Below the pieces are notes generated by a model that was not told where the DNA came from, did no database searches, and saw nothing but the letters and a program-made list of their open reading frames with translations. The translations under genes were made by a program, and so were the position numbers. This document shows positions 18,266-27,932 of a stretch of 64,000 nucleotides of DNA, one piece after another; within the stretch, counting starts at the first letter, position 1, and every line of letters starts with the position of its first letter. This DNA is from Acetobacter musti (GTDB taxonomy: Bacteria; Pseudomonadota; Alphaproteobacteria; Acetobacterales; Acetobacteraceae). The stretch covers positions 62,001 to 126,000 of the forward strand of contig NZ_WOTB01000008.1 in the NCBI RefSeq assembly GCF_011516835.1, written 5' to 3'.

Positions 18266-19762
18266 ATGAGTGCTGCCACGACCGAAGTCCGTTCCTCGAC
18301 GGACGTTGTCCTGATCGGCGGAGGAGTAATGAGTGCCACGCTCGGCACCTTCCTCAACACGCTGCAGCCGGACTGGACAATCGACATGTTCGAGCGCCTG
18401 GACGACGTGGCACAGGAAAGCTCGAATGCGTGGAACAACGCCGGAACAGGCCATTCCGCTCTGTGCGAGCTGAACTACACCACCGAGAACAAAGACGGCA
18501 GCATCGACATCAGCAAGGCCGTCAACGTCAACGAGCAGTTCCAGGTTTCCCGCCAGTTCTGGTCCTTTCTGGTAAAAAGTGGCGAAATCCCCAATCCGCG
18601 CGATTTCATCACGCCCGTGCCTCATATGAGCTTCGTCTGGGGCAATGCGAATGTCGATTTCCTGCGCCGCCGCTACGAAGCCCTGAAAGACCATCCGCTT
18701 TTCGCCGGCATGCGTTACTCGGAAGATCCGGAGCAGCTGAAGCAGTGGATGCCGCTGGTGATGCGGGACCGGATTCCCGGTCAGAAGCTGGCCGCGACGT
18801 GGATTCCGTCGGGCTCGGACGTCAATTTCGGTGCCCTCACCCACATTCTGTTCGGTTCTCTGAAGAAAAAGCCCGGCATCGCTCTGCATACCGGCCACGA
18901 GGTTGAGGACATCAGACGCGGTCCGGACGGGCGCTGGGAGATTAAGGTCAAAACGCTGAGCACCGGTCAGAGCCGGACGATCAGCACGCGTTTCGTCTTT
19001 ATCGGCGCCGGCGGCGCGGCTCTCCCGCTTCTTCAGAAAACCGGCATCCCTGAATCGCATGGAGTTGGCGGCTTCCCGGTCAGCGGCCAGTTCCTGCGCT
19101 GCAAGAACCCGGACGTTATCGCGGCTCACCGCGCCAAGGTTTACGGCAAAGCCTCAGTGGGCGCGCCGCCGATGTCGGTCCCGCATCTCGATACCCGCGT
19201 GATTAACGGTCAGGCGTCGCTGCTGTTCGGCCCGTACGCCGGTTTCTCCACGCGCTTCCTCAAGAAAGGATCGCTGTTCGATCTGCCGCTCTCCATCCGT
19301 GGCAACAATATCGGGGCCATCATGGCCGTGGCCCGCAGCAACTGGCCGCTGACGAAATATCTGATCCAGCAGGTCATGCAGAGCAACGCTGACCGCATGC
19401 GGGCGCTGCGTGACTTTGTGCCGGATGCGCGTGATGAGGACTGGGAGCTGATTGTCGCCGGCCAGCGTGTGCAGGTCATCAAGGCCGATCCGAAGAAGGG
19501 TGGCGTGCTGCAGTTCGGAACGGAAGTTATCAGCTCCGCCGATGGCAGTGTCGCCGCTCTGCTCGGCGCGTCGCCGGGGGCTTCGACAGCAGCGCCGATC
19601 ATGCTGACGGTTCTGAAGAAATGCTTCCCGCAGCAGCTTCCGGGCTGGGAAGCGAAGCTGAAGGAGATGGTCCCGTCCTATGGGACCAGGCTCGCGGATA
19701 ATCCGGCTTTCTGCGCGAAGATTCATGAGGAGACGACTGCGGCGCTGCAGCTGGAAAGCTGA
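18266..19762 (+). CDS. mqo: Malate:quinone oxidoreductase
   Basis: FAD-dependent, membrane-associated enzyme that oxidises L-malate to oxaloacetate and passes electrons to quinone; used in the TCA cycle of acetic acid bacteria. 498 residues, full length. Dinucleotide site VVLIGGGVMSATLGTFL near the N-terminus; NNAGTGHSALCELNYT, GVGGFPVSGQFLRCKNP and LFGPYAGFSTRFLKKGSLFDL are family hallmarks; the C-terminus GASPGASTAAPIML is typical. Start chosen at 18266 with CCGGAGA 6-12 bases upstream; the open frame to 17933 is not coding. Confidence 0.97.
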   Translation: MSAATTEVRSSTDVVLIGGGVMSATLGTFLNTLQPDWTIDMFERLDDVAQESSNAWNNAGTGHSALCELNYTTENKDGSIDISKAVNVNEQFQVSRQFWSFLVKSGEIPNPRDFITPVPHMSFVWGNANVDFLRRRYEALKDHPLFAGMRYSEDPEQLKQWMPLVMRDRIPGQKLAATWIPSGSDVNFGALTHILFGSLKKKPGIALHTGHEVEDIRRGPDGRWEIKVKTLSTGQSRTISTRFVFIGAGGAALPLLQKTGIPESHGVGGFPVSGQFLRCKNPDVIAAHRAKVYGKASVGAPPMSVPHLDTRVINGQASLLFGPYAGFSTRFLKKGSLFDLPLSIRGNNIGAIMAVARSNWPLTKYLIQQVMQSNADRMRALRDFVPDARDEDWELIVAGQRVQVIKADPKKGGVLQFGTEVISSADGSVAALLGASPGASTAAPIMLTVLKKCFPQQLPGWEAKLKEMVPSYGTRLADNPAFCAKIHEETTAALQLES

Positions 19763-19769
19763 TGCCTGT

Positions 19770-19804
19770 GGCTCTGCCGGCGGGTGAAAAGACCGCTGGC
19801 AGAG
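19770..19804. terminator. Stem-loop after mqo
   Basis: GCTCTGCCGGCGG (19770-19782) pairs with CCGCTGGCAGAGC (19792-19804) with one mismatch and a 9-base loop, starting 8 bases after the mqo stop. No T-run follows; likely a terminator or 3'-end stabiliser. Confidence 0.55.
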
Positions 19805-20160
19805 CGGTATGAAGCGCCAGCGTTGTTTTCAGGTGAGCCTGTTTGTCCGGTTGTCTTTTCCGGTGCCGGTCGTTCGCCGGTGATTTCCGGCGTGGACGTC
19901 TGTTCCGCCGGATGGACGTTCAGATTTTTGGCACATCAGATGGCTGGAGAGATATGACACGCCAACGGGTGCAATGCTGATGTCTGCCGCGATTTCCGGT
20001 GTCAGTAACGGCTCCGCCTGTTCAGCGGATGGTTTTTTCTTCGGCTGATGCCGCTTCCGGGTTCATGGGGAACGGTAAAAGCTGCGTTCGTAATCCGGGG
20101 GCTGTCTCCGGCCGGGCTGCGCGTCCGGCCGGTTTTTCCGCGTCTGCAAGACAGCGCGGA
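19805..20160. other. Gap between mqo and minE
   Basis: 356 bases between convergent genes. Several short GC-rich runs (GCCGGTCG, CGCCGGTGATTTCCGGCG) could fold, but no gene, RNA gene or repeat copy is supported. Confidence 0.4.
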
Positions 20161-20439
20161 TCAGGCTTTTTCCGGTTTTCCGTCCGTCAGTCCTGGCACT
20201 TCAATGTCGATTTCGAGCATTGAGCAGCTTGCGCCGCGATCCAGTTTGACCTGGACCTTGTCCTGATCGACCGAGACGTGTTTGCGGATAACTTCCATGA
20301 TCTCCTTCTGGAGCTGGAGCAGAAGGTCCGACTTGCCCTCACCGACGCTGGTGCGCTCATGCGCGAGCAGGATCTGCAGGCGGTCGCGCGCGACCGGAGC
20401 CGATGATTTTTTCTGAAAAAGGCTGGAGAGGAAGCTCAT
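20161..20439 (-). CDS. minE: Cell division topological specificity factor MinE
   Basis: 92 residues, usual MinE length. N-terminal amphipathic [11 protein letters not shown] (membrane/MinD-binding), anti-MinCD segment [14 protein letters not shown], and the dimerisation part with [17 protein letters not shown]. It drives pole-to-pole oscillation of MinD so the division site stays mid-cell. Start overlaps the minD stop by 4 bases. Confidence 0.96.
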   Translation of the reverse strand: MSFLSSLFQKKSSAPVARDRLQILLAHERTSVGEGKSDLLLQLQKEIMEVIRKHVSVDQDKVQVKLDRGASCSMLEIDIEVPGLTDGKPEKA

Positions 20440-21251
20440 GCCGCACCTCTTTTGAAGAGCCAGTCAAACAGGCCCTTCTTTTCCGTCGGGACCGTGACGT
20501 CGATTTTTTCGCCGATCAGACGCCGCGCTGCTTCCATATAGGCACGGGCCGGGGCGCTGTCAGGAGCCGCAAGCGTGACCGGTGCGCCGACATTCGAGGC
20601 GCTGAGGACTTCCTGGCTCTCTGGAATGATGCCGATCAGCGGAATGGAGAGGATCTCAAGCACGTCATCGACGCTGAGCATCTCGCCGCGTGCGGCGCGG
20701 GCCGGGTCATAACGGGTCAGCAGCAGATGCTTGGGCATCTTCTCGCCGGCCTTCGCCTTCTCTGTGGTGCTGTCGAGCATGCCGATGATGCGGTCGCTGT
20801 CACGCACGGAGGAGACTTCCGGGTTGGTGACGATCACGGCCTGGTCGGCATGCGCCATGGCGAGCTGCGCGCCGCGCTCGATGCCGGCCGGGCTGTCACA
20901 GACCACCCAGTCGAACTTCTCTTTCAGCTCGGCCATGACTTTCGCCACGCCTTCCGCTGTGAGCGCGTCCTTGTCGCGGGTCTGGGAAGCCGGAAGCAGG
21001 GACAGATTTTCGAGCCGTTTGTCCTTGATCAGCGCCTGGGCGAGTTTCGCGTCACCCTGAATGACATTGACCAGATCGAAGACAACCCGCCGTTCGGCGC
21101 CCATGACAAGATCGAGGTTCCGCAGACCGACATCGAAATCGACAACGACGACGGACTTTCCGGTTTTGGCCAGTGCCGCACCGAGTGCCGCAGTCGTGGT
21201 TGTCTTTCCCACACCGCCCTTACCCGATGTAACGACGAGAACCTGCGCCAT
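20436..21251 (-). CDS. minD: Septum site-determining ATPase MinD
   Basis: 271-residue ParA-type ATPase that recruits MinC to the membrane. Deviant Walker [13 protein letters not shown] at residues ~9-20, [17 protein letters not shown], and the C-terminal amphipathic membrane helix [12 protein letters not shown]. Overlaps minE; 131 bp behind minC. Confidence 0.97.
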   Translation of the reverse strand: MAQVLVVTSGKGGVGKTTTTAALGAALAKTGKSVVVVDFDVGLRNLDLVMGAERRVVFDLVNVIQGDAKLAQALIKDKRLENLSLLPASQTRDKDALTAEGVAKVMAELKEKFDWVVCDSPAGIERGAQLAMAHADQAVIVTNPEVSSVRDSDRIIGMLDSTTEKAKAGEKMPKHLLLTRYDPARAARGEMLSVDDVLEILSIPLIGIIPESQEVLSASNVGAPVTLAAPDSAPARAYMEAARRLIGEKIDVTVPTEKKGLFDWLFKRGAA

Positions 21252-21382
21252 AAATCATTCGTCCTTATGCTTTTTTCAATGTACGCCCGGCGAGAGCAAT
21301 TGATCTGGCTGTGTAATGTGACCTCAGGCCTCCGGCAATGTAAAACCGAAGACCTTACAGAAAGTTATTCACGGAACGTTCT

Positions 21383-22114
21383 TCATGTCAGAGGCCGGAG
21401 GGTCAGCGTCTCGTCGACCAGCATGGCCTGGGCCGGTTTGCCGGTCAGCGCCGCGGGCATTTCCTCGGCGATCGCATAAAACCCGTCAATCGCCAGCAGT
21501 TCGGGCTCCATCACGCGGGCAAAGATCCGCGCATCGGGCCGGCCGACAATCCCCGCGATCGCCCGTCCCCGCAATGTGCCGTAAACATGGATCGACCCGC
21601 CCGCCGAGACTTCCGCGCCGGAGGCGACCGAGCCCAGCACGATGACATCTCCCTCCGCCCAGACGATCTGCTGGCCGGAACGGACCGGCTCCTCGATGAC
21701 CAGCGATCCGGGCGCCAGTGGCGGCGGCTCAACGGAATCATCGGGAATATCGGCCTCCGGTGAGATCCGCCCCCCCGCGAAACCCTCCGGCCAGTCCCAG
21801 GACGCGAAGACCGGTTCCTCCCGGTCCGCCCCTTCGATGCCGATGACATGAATGCCCCGGCCCGTCAGCGCCGGCAGGAAATCCGCCAGTCCCTCCGTGT
21901 CGGGCGCGACGAGGCTGAGGTCGAGGATGATGGGCTTGCCGGCAAAAAAGCCGGCCGAGCGGCTGACCTGGACATCCAGCGCTTCCAGCCAGACATCCAG
22001 CGGAGCCTCGGGGGTCAGGACCAGGGCGAGAAATGAACGCCCCCCTGCCCTGATTCTTGGCAGGGTCCCCGGATCCGCGGTTGCAGAGGACGAGTTCGCT
22101 GTCGGGGCACTCAC
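21383..22114 (-). CDS. minC: Septum site-determining protein MinC
   Basis: 243 residues. Inhibitor of FtsZ ring assembly. N-terminal domain (LDVWLEALDVQVSRSAGFFAGKP) and C-terminal beta-helical domain with DVIVLGSVASGAEVSAGGSIHVYGTLRGRA, a MinC hallmark. A Pro/acidic linker (~120-140) joins the two. Start is GTG at 22114 with GAAAGAG upstream. First gene of minC-minD-minE. Confidence 0.95.
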   Translation of the reverse strand: MSAPTANSSSATADPGTLPRIRAGGRSFLALVLTPEAPLDVWLEALDVQVSRSAGFFAGKPIILDLSLVAPDTEGLADFLPALTGRGIHVIGIEGADREEPVFASWDWPEGFAGGRISPEADIPDDSVEPPPLAPGSLVIEEPVRSGQQIVWAEGDVIVLGSVASGAEVSAGGSIHVYGTLRGRAIAGIVGRPDARIFARVMEPELLAIDGFYAIAEEMPAALTGKPAQAMLVDETLTLRPLT

Positions 22115-22309
22115 GGTTCGGACGCTCTTTCATCACGTTTGCGACGCCGCCGGAGACGGACATCGTTGCTCCGTTACGGTCGTATACCGGGGAAAACCGG
22201 CTGTCGAGCATCATCCTTACGGTACATTAATCCTGATCGCGATTATGGTACGCATGCGCTCCTTCATACGGGCTGGCGCAGACTCTGCGGATCGCTTAAA
22301 TCGGTACTC

Positions 22310-22978
22310 ATGCGGATACTCCATCATTTTCCTCTTTCCCCTTATTGTCGCAAAGTCCGGCTGACACTGGGCGAGAAGCGCCTGCCCTATGAGCCGCTGA
22401 CGGAGCGGTTCTGGGAGCAGCGGCCCGAATTCGCGCGGATCAATCCGGCGCGCGAGGTGCCTGTTCTGGTCGAGGATAACGGTCTGACGATCCCGGACTC
22501 GAACGTCATCTGCGAGTATCTTGAGGAAGCCTATGCGGACCCCTGCCTGCTGGGCCGCACCCTGGCCGAGCGCGTCGAGGTCCGGCGTCTGGAAGCCTGG
22601 TTCGACCATAAATTCGCCCGCGACGTCACCAGCAACATTCTCGGCGAGAAAGTCTTCAAGCGGCTGAGCGGGCGCGGCAATCCGGACGGCAATGCGCTCC
22701 GCGTCGGCTACGCCAATATCCGCCCGCATCTGGACTATATCGGTCAGCTTGCCGAAGCCAGAACCTGGCTGGCCGGTGGCTTTCTGTCTCTCGCGGATTT
22801 CGCCGCCGCCGCTCATCTTTCCTGCCTGGACTTCCTTGGCGAGATCGACTGGAGCAAATCCCCGGCTGCCCGCGACTGGTATGCCCGGATCAAATCGCGC
22901 CCCTGCTTCCGGGCGCTGCTGAACGACCGTGTGCCCGGCATCAATCCGCCGAGTTATTACGGAAATCTGGATTTTTAG
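22310..22978 (+). CDS. Glutathione S-transferase family protein
   Basis: 222 residues with thioredoxin-like N-terminal domain (LHHFPLSPYCRKVRLTLGEK; VPVLVEDNGLTIPDSNVICEYLEE, the glutathione-binding IPDS) and a helical C-terminal domain (AGGFLSLADFAAAAHLSCLDF). The active-site position SPYCRK has Cys, as in omega/beta-like classes. The start at 22310 is chosen from the fold start; the frame upstream to 22139 is Arg-rich and has no homology I recognise. Weak ribosome site. Divergent from minC. Confidence 0.88.
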   Translation: MRILHHFPLSPYCRKVRLTLGEKRLPYEPLTERFWEQRPEFARINPAREVPVLVEDNGLTIPDSNVICEYLEEAYADPCLLGRTLAERVEVRRLEAWFDHKFARDVTSNILGEKVFKRLSGRGNPDGNALRVGYANIRPHLDYIGQLAEARTWLAGGFLSLADFAAAAHLSCLDFLGEIDWSKSPAARDWYARIKSRPCFRALLNDRVPGINPPSYYGNLDF

Positions 22979-23017
22979 GGCGGGTCGTCAGTCGGGCGGA
23001 TGTGAAAGCGGGATTAT

Positions 23018-23096
23018 TCGGGGCTTTGCCCCGAACCCCACAAAGGGACGCCGTCCCTTTGATCCCGGTTTGTTAAATCAAAAGGGGTGAAGGGGT
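23018..23096 (+). repeat. Double-hairpin intergenic repeat, copy R3
   Basis: CGGGGC-TTT-GCCCCG hairpin, AAAGGGAC/GTCCCTTT hairpin, then GATCCCGGTTTGTTAAATC and AAAAGGGGTGAAGGGG. Closest to R2 in sequence. Located just after the GST gene. Confidence 0.65.
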
Positions 23097-23477
23097 TGTC
23101 GTGTGCAGCACGCCTTCGCGTGACGTCCCATTCCGGGTGCAGAGCCCTGCCCGTAATAAATATAATCGTTGCACATTGCGCCATACAGAAAGCTGCCTGC
23201 TTTTCCTGAAGCTGCTGCGCCGCCTGTAAATCCGGGCAGCATCAGCCGGAACCCGGGTGCTCGCCGGTTTCGATCCGGCCCGCGAATGTCTTACGAATGA
23301 AAACTCCTGTCAGAGCGTCTGCCGGGCCATCCCGGACCTGGTGTTTTCCGGCGTCAGACCCGTCGGCGACACATGAACCGGATGAAGAGCTTGCGGGCAC
23401 ATGGCTGACCGACGCATCATGGCGCTACAGGCACGCACAGGTTCGGGCCGGCAGCGGAATGATGAGGGGACTGGCCT
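23097..23477. other. Gap before the Smr gene
   Basis: 381 bases. Contains the tail of repeat R3 (GGGTGCAGAGCCCTGCCCG), a short AT-rich run at about 23155-23170 (AATAAATATAATCG), and otherwise no supported gene; small frames here have no recognisable protein features. Confidence 0.4.
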
Positions 23478-24197
23478 GTGCGGCGCAGAACCATGCGCGA
23501 GGAAGAGCGGGAACTGTGGGCGCGGTTCGCCCGCGGTGTGAAGCCGCTCGTGCAGGCGGGCGCGCCGAAGATTCCTCCCGCGACAACCACGCCCCCTGCC
23601 CGGCAGGACGCGGTGGTTCCGTCAGGTTCCGGGTTGATTTCCGGACCGGATTCCGCAGCGGGCTTCGCGCCGGCGGCACGTGTTCCTGAACGTCGCGCGG
23701 ACCGGCAGCAGTCCGCGCCTGTCGCGCTCTCTGGCGGTACCATGTCTTTTCTGACTGCCGGTCTGACTGCCGGCGAAATCGCCGTTGCCGCGCATCTCCG
23801 GAAACGGGTGGTGCAGCGCAGGCGTAAAGCGTTACCATCGGAGGCGCTGCAGATCGGATCGCCGCAGGCCGGGCTCGACACCGGAAGCTGGAAGCGTCTG
23901 TCACGTGGCCAGACCCAGGTGGAACGCCGCCTCGACCTGCATGGCATGACAGCCCAGGCCGCCTTTCTGCGGCTGCGTGAATTTCTCACCGTATCGCATC
24001 GGGAGGGCGTGCGCTGCGTCGAGATCGTGACGGGCCTCGGTTCTGGTCCGGAGGGCGGAATTCTGCGTCGCGAACTGCCGTTCTGGCTCGGCCGGGACGA
24101 TCTGCGCCGGCTGGTTCTCGCCGTCACCCATGCGCATGACGCCAATCGCGGCGCGGTTCGCGTCCTGCTGCGCCGGCGCTCGGGCGCACGGCGATGA
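23478..24197 (+). CDS. Smr/MutS2 C-terminal domain protein
   Basis: 239 residues. A low-complexity Pro/Ala-rich N-terminal half leads into a C-terminal Smr domain (about 145-235): RRLDLHGMTAQAAFLRLREFL with the LDLHG signature, VEIVTGLGSGPEGGILRRELPFWL with the TGxGS-like loop. Smr domains nick or bind nucleic acid. Start GTG at 23478 has GAGGGGA 7-13 bases upstream; ATG at 23493 is an alternative. Next gene starts about 23 bp after the stop. Confidence 0.85.
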   Translation: MRRRTMREEERELWARFARGVKPLVQAGAPKIPPATTTPPARQDAVVPSGSGLISGPDSAAGFAPAARVPERRADRQQSAPVALSGGTMSFLTAGLTAGEIAVAAHLRKRVVQRRRKALPSEALQIGSPQAGLDTGSWKRLSRGQTQVERRLDLHGMTAQAAFLRLREFLTVSHREGVRCVEIVTGLGSGPEGGILRRELPFWLGRDDLRRLVLAVTHAHDANRGAVRVLLRRRSGARR

Positions 24198-24219
24198 CGC
24201 GGCTCCGCTCCCGCGGCAG

Positions 24220-25323
24220 ATGCAGATTCTGCGGCCAGTAACGTCCATGCAGCAGATCAGCCCGCCCGGTCTCGCGGAAGCACGCCGCGCCTATGCCGCG
24301 CTGACGTGGCGACGCATCTGCGTTCTTGCCGGGCTGGCTGCCCTGCTGCTCACGAGTTTTCTGATCGATCTCTCGCTCGGCCCGGCGCATCTGTCGTTCT
24401 CCGTTATGATTCACACCATGCTCAGCGGCAATGACGGCAGTCCGGCCTCCATCGTGATGTGGAATCTGCGCCTGCCCTTTGCGGTGATGGCCATTCTGAC
24501 CGGCGTCGCGCTCGGACTGGCCGGAGCGGAAATGCAGACCGTTCTCGACAATCCGCTGGCCAGCCCTTTCACGCTCGGGCTTTCCGCCGCCTCCGCTTTC
24601 GGCGCGTCGCTGGCGATCGTGCTTGGCTGGCATTTCCCGGTCTCATTTTTCGGCCCGTATTCCGGCAATGAATGGATCGTCGCGGTCAACGCCTTCGTCT
24701 TCGCCATCGGAGCCGCCCTGCTGCTCGACCTCGTCGCACGCTGGCGCGGCGCGGCGACCGGCACGGTGGTGCTGTTCGGAATCGCGCTGGTTTTTACTTT
24801 CCAGGCGCTCGTCGCGCTGCTCCAGTTCGTCGCGACGGAGGACGCCCTGCAGGAACTCGTCTTCTGGACCATGGGCAGCGTCACCCGCGCTTCCTGGCCG
24901 AAGGTCGCGGTGCTGGCGACGGCCTGCGCCGTGATCCTGCCCTGGTCCCTGCGCTCGGCCTGGGCGCTGACCGCGCTGCGGATGGGCGAGGACCGGGCCG
25001 CCAGTCTCGGGGTCGATGTGCCCCGCATACGGCTCGCCTCCCTTCTGCGTGTCAGCATCCTCGCCGCCCTGGCCGTGGCTTTTTCCGGCACGATCGCCTT
25101 TGTCGGACTGGTCGCGCCCCATATCGCGCGTCGTCTGCTCGGAGAAGATCACCGTGTCTTCCTGCCCGGAAGCGCGCTGACCGGCGGGCTGATCATGTCC
25201 GCAGCCTCCATCGCGGCTAAAAATCTCGTTACGGGCGCGGTGCTGCCGGTTGGGATCGTTACGGCCCTTGTCGGCATCCCGTTCTTTCTGATCATCGTCC
25301 TTCGCCAGAGCAGGCTGCCATGA
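24220..25323 (+). CDS. FecCD-type ABC transporter permease (iron/siderophore or B12 class)
   Basis: About 367 residues with 9-10 hydrophobic segments. FecCD hallmarks: WNLRLPFAVMAILTGVALGLAGAEMQTVLDNPLASPFTLGLS and the C-terminal GTIAFVGLVAPHIARRLLGEDHRVFLP. The start is uncertain (24220 or 24247; the frame opens at 24130 inside the Smr gene). Its stop overlaps the ATPase gene start by 4 bases. No binding-protein gene is adjacent, so the substrate is open; iron-chelate is most usual. Confidence 0.9.
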   Translation: MQILRPVTSMQQISPPGLAEARRAYAALTWRRICVLAGLAALLLTSFLIDLSLGPAHLSFSVMIHTMLSGNDGSPASIVMWNLRLPFAVMAILTGVALGLAGAEMQTVLDNPLASPFTLGLSAASAFGASLAIVLGWHFPVSFFGPYSGNEWIVAVNAFVFAIGAALLLDLVARWRGAATGTVVLFGIALVFTFQALVALLQFVATEDALQELVFWTMGSVTRASWPKVAVLATACAVILPWSLRSAWALTALRMGEDRAASLGVDVPRIRLASLLRVSILAALAVAFSGTIAFVGLVAPHIARRLLGEDHRVFLPGSALTGGLIMSAASIAAKNLVTGAVLPVGIVTALVGIPFFLIIVLRQSRLP

Positions 25324-26141
25324 GTCTGGAGCGCGGCCAGCGGGACGATGCGATGGCTCTGCGGGCCGGGCCGCTGACGGGCCGGCGTGGCAGGCGGATC
25401 GTACTGGATCGTGTCGAACCCGGCCCGCTCGCCTCTGGTACGATCACTGCGCTGCTGGGCGCGAATGGCAGCGGCAAATCGACTCTGCTCCGCGCTCTGG
25501 CCGGTCTTTTTCCTGTCGATGGACCGGTCTGGCTCGGCCCGCACGATCTCGCCGCCATGCGCGCGCCGGAACGCGCCCGCTACTGCGCCTATATGCCGCA
25601 GACCCTGCCGCCCCCGATCCACATGCAGGCCATTGAGACCGTAATGGTCTCGATGCGGGCCGGAGGCGGGTCCGGCGGCGCCCGTTTTGGTGGCGACGAG
25701 GCCATCGGCACCGCTCTCGGTGTGCTGGAGCGGCTCGGGATCGCCGATCTGGCGCTGCGATTTCTCGATGAGTTGTCCGGTGGCCAGCGCCAGCTCGTCG
25801 GACTCGCCCAGGCGCTGGCCCGCTCCCCTGCCCTGCTGCTGCTCGACGAACCGCTCAGCGCCCTGGATCTGCGGCATCAGTTCGAGGTGATGGCTTTTCT
25901 CCGCCGGGAAACCGAGACACGCGGCATGGTGACGGTCCTGGTGCTGCACGATCTCGGAATGGCTCTGCGCCGCGCGGACTCCGCCGTGATGCTCCATGAC
26001 GGGCGCATGATCGGCTCCGGCCCGGTCGGAGATGTTGTCACTCCGGCAGTCCTCGCCGCCGCGTTCGGCGTAAAGGCCCGCGTGGAGCGCAGCCCCGAAG
26101 GAGACCCGATGGTTCTGGTGGACGGCGTGACAGGCTCCTGA
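25320..26141 (+). CDS. ABC transporter ATP-binding protein, FepC/FhuC type
   Basis: 273 residues. Walker A LLGANGSGKSTLL (~42-54), Q-loop YMPQTLPPP, signature LSGGQRQLVGLAQ, Walker B PALLLLDEPLSALD, switch His in VLVLHDLGMAL. The Gln-loop/YMPQ and the short C-terminus fit the iron-chelate/B12 importer class. ATGA-overlapped with the FecCD permease. Confidence 0.92.
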   Translation: MSLERGQRDDAMALRAGPLTGRRGRRIVLDRVEPGPLASGTITALLGANGSGKSTLLRALAGLFPVDGPVWLGPHDLAAMRAPERARYCAYMPQTLPPPIHMQAIETVMVSMRAGGGSGGARFGGDEAIGTALGVLERLGIADLALRFLDELSGGQRQLVGLAQALARSPALLLLDEPLSALDLRHQFEVMAFLRRETETRGMVTVLVLHDLGMALRRADSAVMLHDGRMIGSGPVGDVVTPAVLAAAFGVKARVERSPEGDPMVLVDGVTGS

Positions 26142-26327
26142 TCCGTCCCGGGTCTGATCTTCGGGTCTGGCAGGGTTTCGCGGTCCGTCCGGCAACGCCT
26201 GGTTAACGAAAAAAGGTGAGATGCTACAGAGAGCACTGTCCGCCTGACCTGCGGCGGCACAGGTTCCGTCTCCATCCCGGACGGAGCCATCCTGGCGTAA
26301 CCGCCTTGCAGACAGACCGGAGCGAAG

Positions 26328-27749
26328 ATGACAGTCCACGGGACCCGGAAGCCGGAAGATTTCAGCTATCTGATGACCGCTCCGGGGCACATTCTCGCCG
26401 TTTCCGATCGCGGGCTGATCCAGATTCCTCTGCAGGAGGCCAGTGATCTGAGGCGGCTGATCACGCTGCATGAGACCGGGAACCGTACCGACCTCATGGT
26501 CGGCGCATCGGCCCGGCTGATCTTTGATCCCGCGACCCGTGGGTTCGGGCGGACCCTGCCCTGCGGCGCCATCACCGTGACGCAGGAAAAAGACCGCGAC
26601 TTTCTGCGTCTGAGTATCTCCGGCGAGACACTTCACGTCCCGCCCGGATCGCTGGCCGGAGCCAATCCGGCTTTCAGCATCCTGGAGCCCGGCGATGAAA
26701 GCGGGGTCCTTCGGCGGCTTGCTCCGGCGGCGCTCCGGACCCTGGTGACGCTGTCCCGCCAGGCTCTGCTGATCAACAATGAGACAACTCCGTCCCGTTT
26801 TTCGGCCGGTGGCTCAGGGAACAGAAAACTCCGCTTCGGTCATTATGATATTCCGATCGAGGATATCCTGGCCTCATCTGATGAGCTGCCCCGGGATATG
26901 CCGGGAAATCTGCCGGAGGAGTTTGTCTTCTTCAACGGCTGGCTTCCGAACCGGGCCGTGGTGTTCAGCCCCGCCATATTCTTCGTCGTCTTCTGGCAGG
27001 GCAATGTGCTGGATCAGTTCCGTGCCTCGCTGACCAGCCTGAGGCAATCTGGCCAGTACGGCGACCAGTATGACGGAACTGTCGTCGTCATGACCAATAA
27101 CGATCTGCAGCTCATGAACCGTCTCTGTCAGGAATGCGGGATCAGAAATGTCCGCTTCCTTCAGATGGGCGCCGTGGACGCGACAGACTGCGTCGCCGCC
27201 CGGTTCTATGCCCTCTCTTCCGGTATGCTGGATGAGTTCGCTCCTGTTCTCTACGCCGATGCCGATGTGATCTTCGACCGGCCGGTCGGCGATATTCTTG
27301 TCGAGGCGCGTCGCTCACATGGCATCAGCGCCCAGCTTGAGCTGCACACAGCATTCCGGCGGGATTATTCGGTTGGTGGCACGCTTTATGAGGAAGTTCC
27401 TTTTCCGGTCGGAGAAGACGTGCACGGTTTCTGTTCCGGTCTGTTTACCGTGCCGTCAGCACGCCGGTTCCGGCCGGTTTTTCAGGCCATGCATGAGGCT
27501 CTCCGGACATATCTGGGCACGAGCGGACGTGAGAGCATTCCGTTCAGCGATCAGAGTATTTTCAACTATGTGCTGCGCCGTTTCGATCTGTTCACGGAAG
27601 ATCCGATCACGCGCTGCACACGGGTCTGGGCTCCGGACATGCCGGTTCAGGGCCGCGGGTTTGTCCATTTCTGGCCGGCGAAACATGACAAGGTGCCGGC
27701 GATGCAGGCCTTTCTTGCACGGCTTATTTCTGAAAGCTCCGGATCATGA
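26328..27749 (+). CDS. Glycosyltransferase-like protein with DxD motif, function unknown
   Basis: 473 residues. The C-terminal half (about 200-465) looks like a GT-A nucleotide-sugar fold: a VVFWQGNVLDQFRASLTSLR start, VVVMTNNDLQLM, and FAPVLYADADVIFDRP, where DAD matches the metal-binding DxD motif; later GFCSGLFTVPSARRF and SDQSIFNYVLRR resemble GT8-type patterns. The N-terminal ~190 residues (AVSDRGLIQIPLQEASDLRR, RLIFDPATRGFGR) match nothing I know. Good ribosome site GGAGCGAAG. No signal peptide. Confidence 0.65.
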   Translation: MTVHGTRKPEDFSYLMTAPGHILAVSDRGLIQIPLQEASDLRRLITLHETGNRTDLMVGASARLIFDPATRGFGRTLPCGAITVTQEKDRDFLRLSISGETLHVPPGSLAGANPAFSILEPGDESGVLRRLAPAALRTLVTLSRQALLINNETTPSRFSAGGSGNRKLRFGHYDIPIEDILASSDELPRDMPGNLPEEFVFFNGWLPNRAVVFSPAIFFVVFWQGNVLDQFRASLTSLRQSGQYGDQYDGTVVVMTNNDLQLMNRLCQECGIRNVRFLQMGAVDATDCVAARFYALSSGMLDEFAPVLYADADVIFDRPVGDILVEARRSHGISAQLELHTAFRRDYSVGGTLYEEVPFPVGEDVHGFCSGLFTVPSARRFRPVFQAMHEALRTYLGTSGRESIPFSDQSIFNYVLRRFDLFTEDPITRCTRVWAPDMPVQGRGFVHFWPAKHDKVPAMQAFLARLISESSGS

Positions 27750-27932
27750 CATCGGGATGACGATCCTCTGATCCGTTTCACGTTCAGACCGGCTGGCTGA
27801 CGGAGGGGCACAGTCCGGGCTGTTCGTGTCGCTTTTTGTATGGTGCAAACCGGGGACAGAGCAGGATTTTGCTCCGCCCTGGGAACGAGGTCTTTACGCG
27901 AAGCGTGCTGCGTACGACGCCTGTTTATTTTC

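Noticed and set aside
19763-20160. Possible tRNA or small RNA between mqo and minE
   Set aside because: No cloverleaf or TTC loop seen; only a simple stem-loop after mqo.
25149-26636. Minus-strand open frame (495 codons) opposite the permease/ATPase genes
   Set aside because: Gln/Arg-rich shadow without family motifs; the opposite strand has complete ABC motifs.
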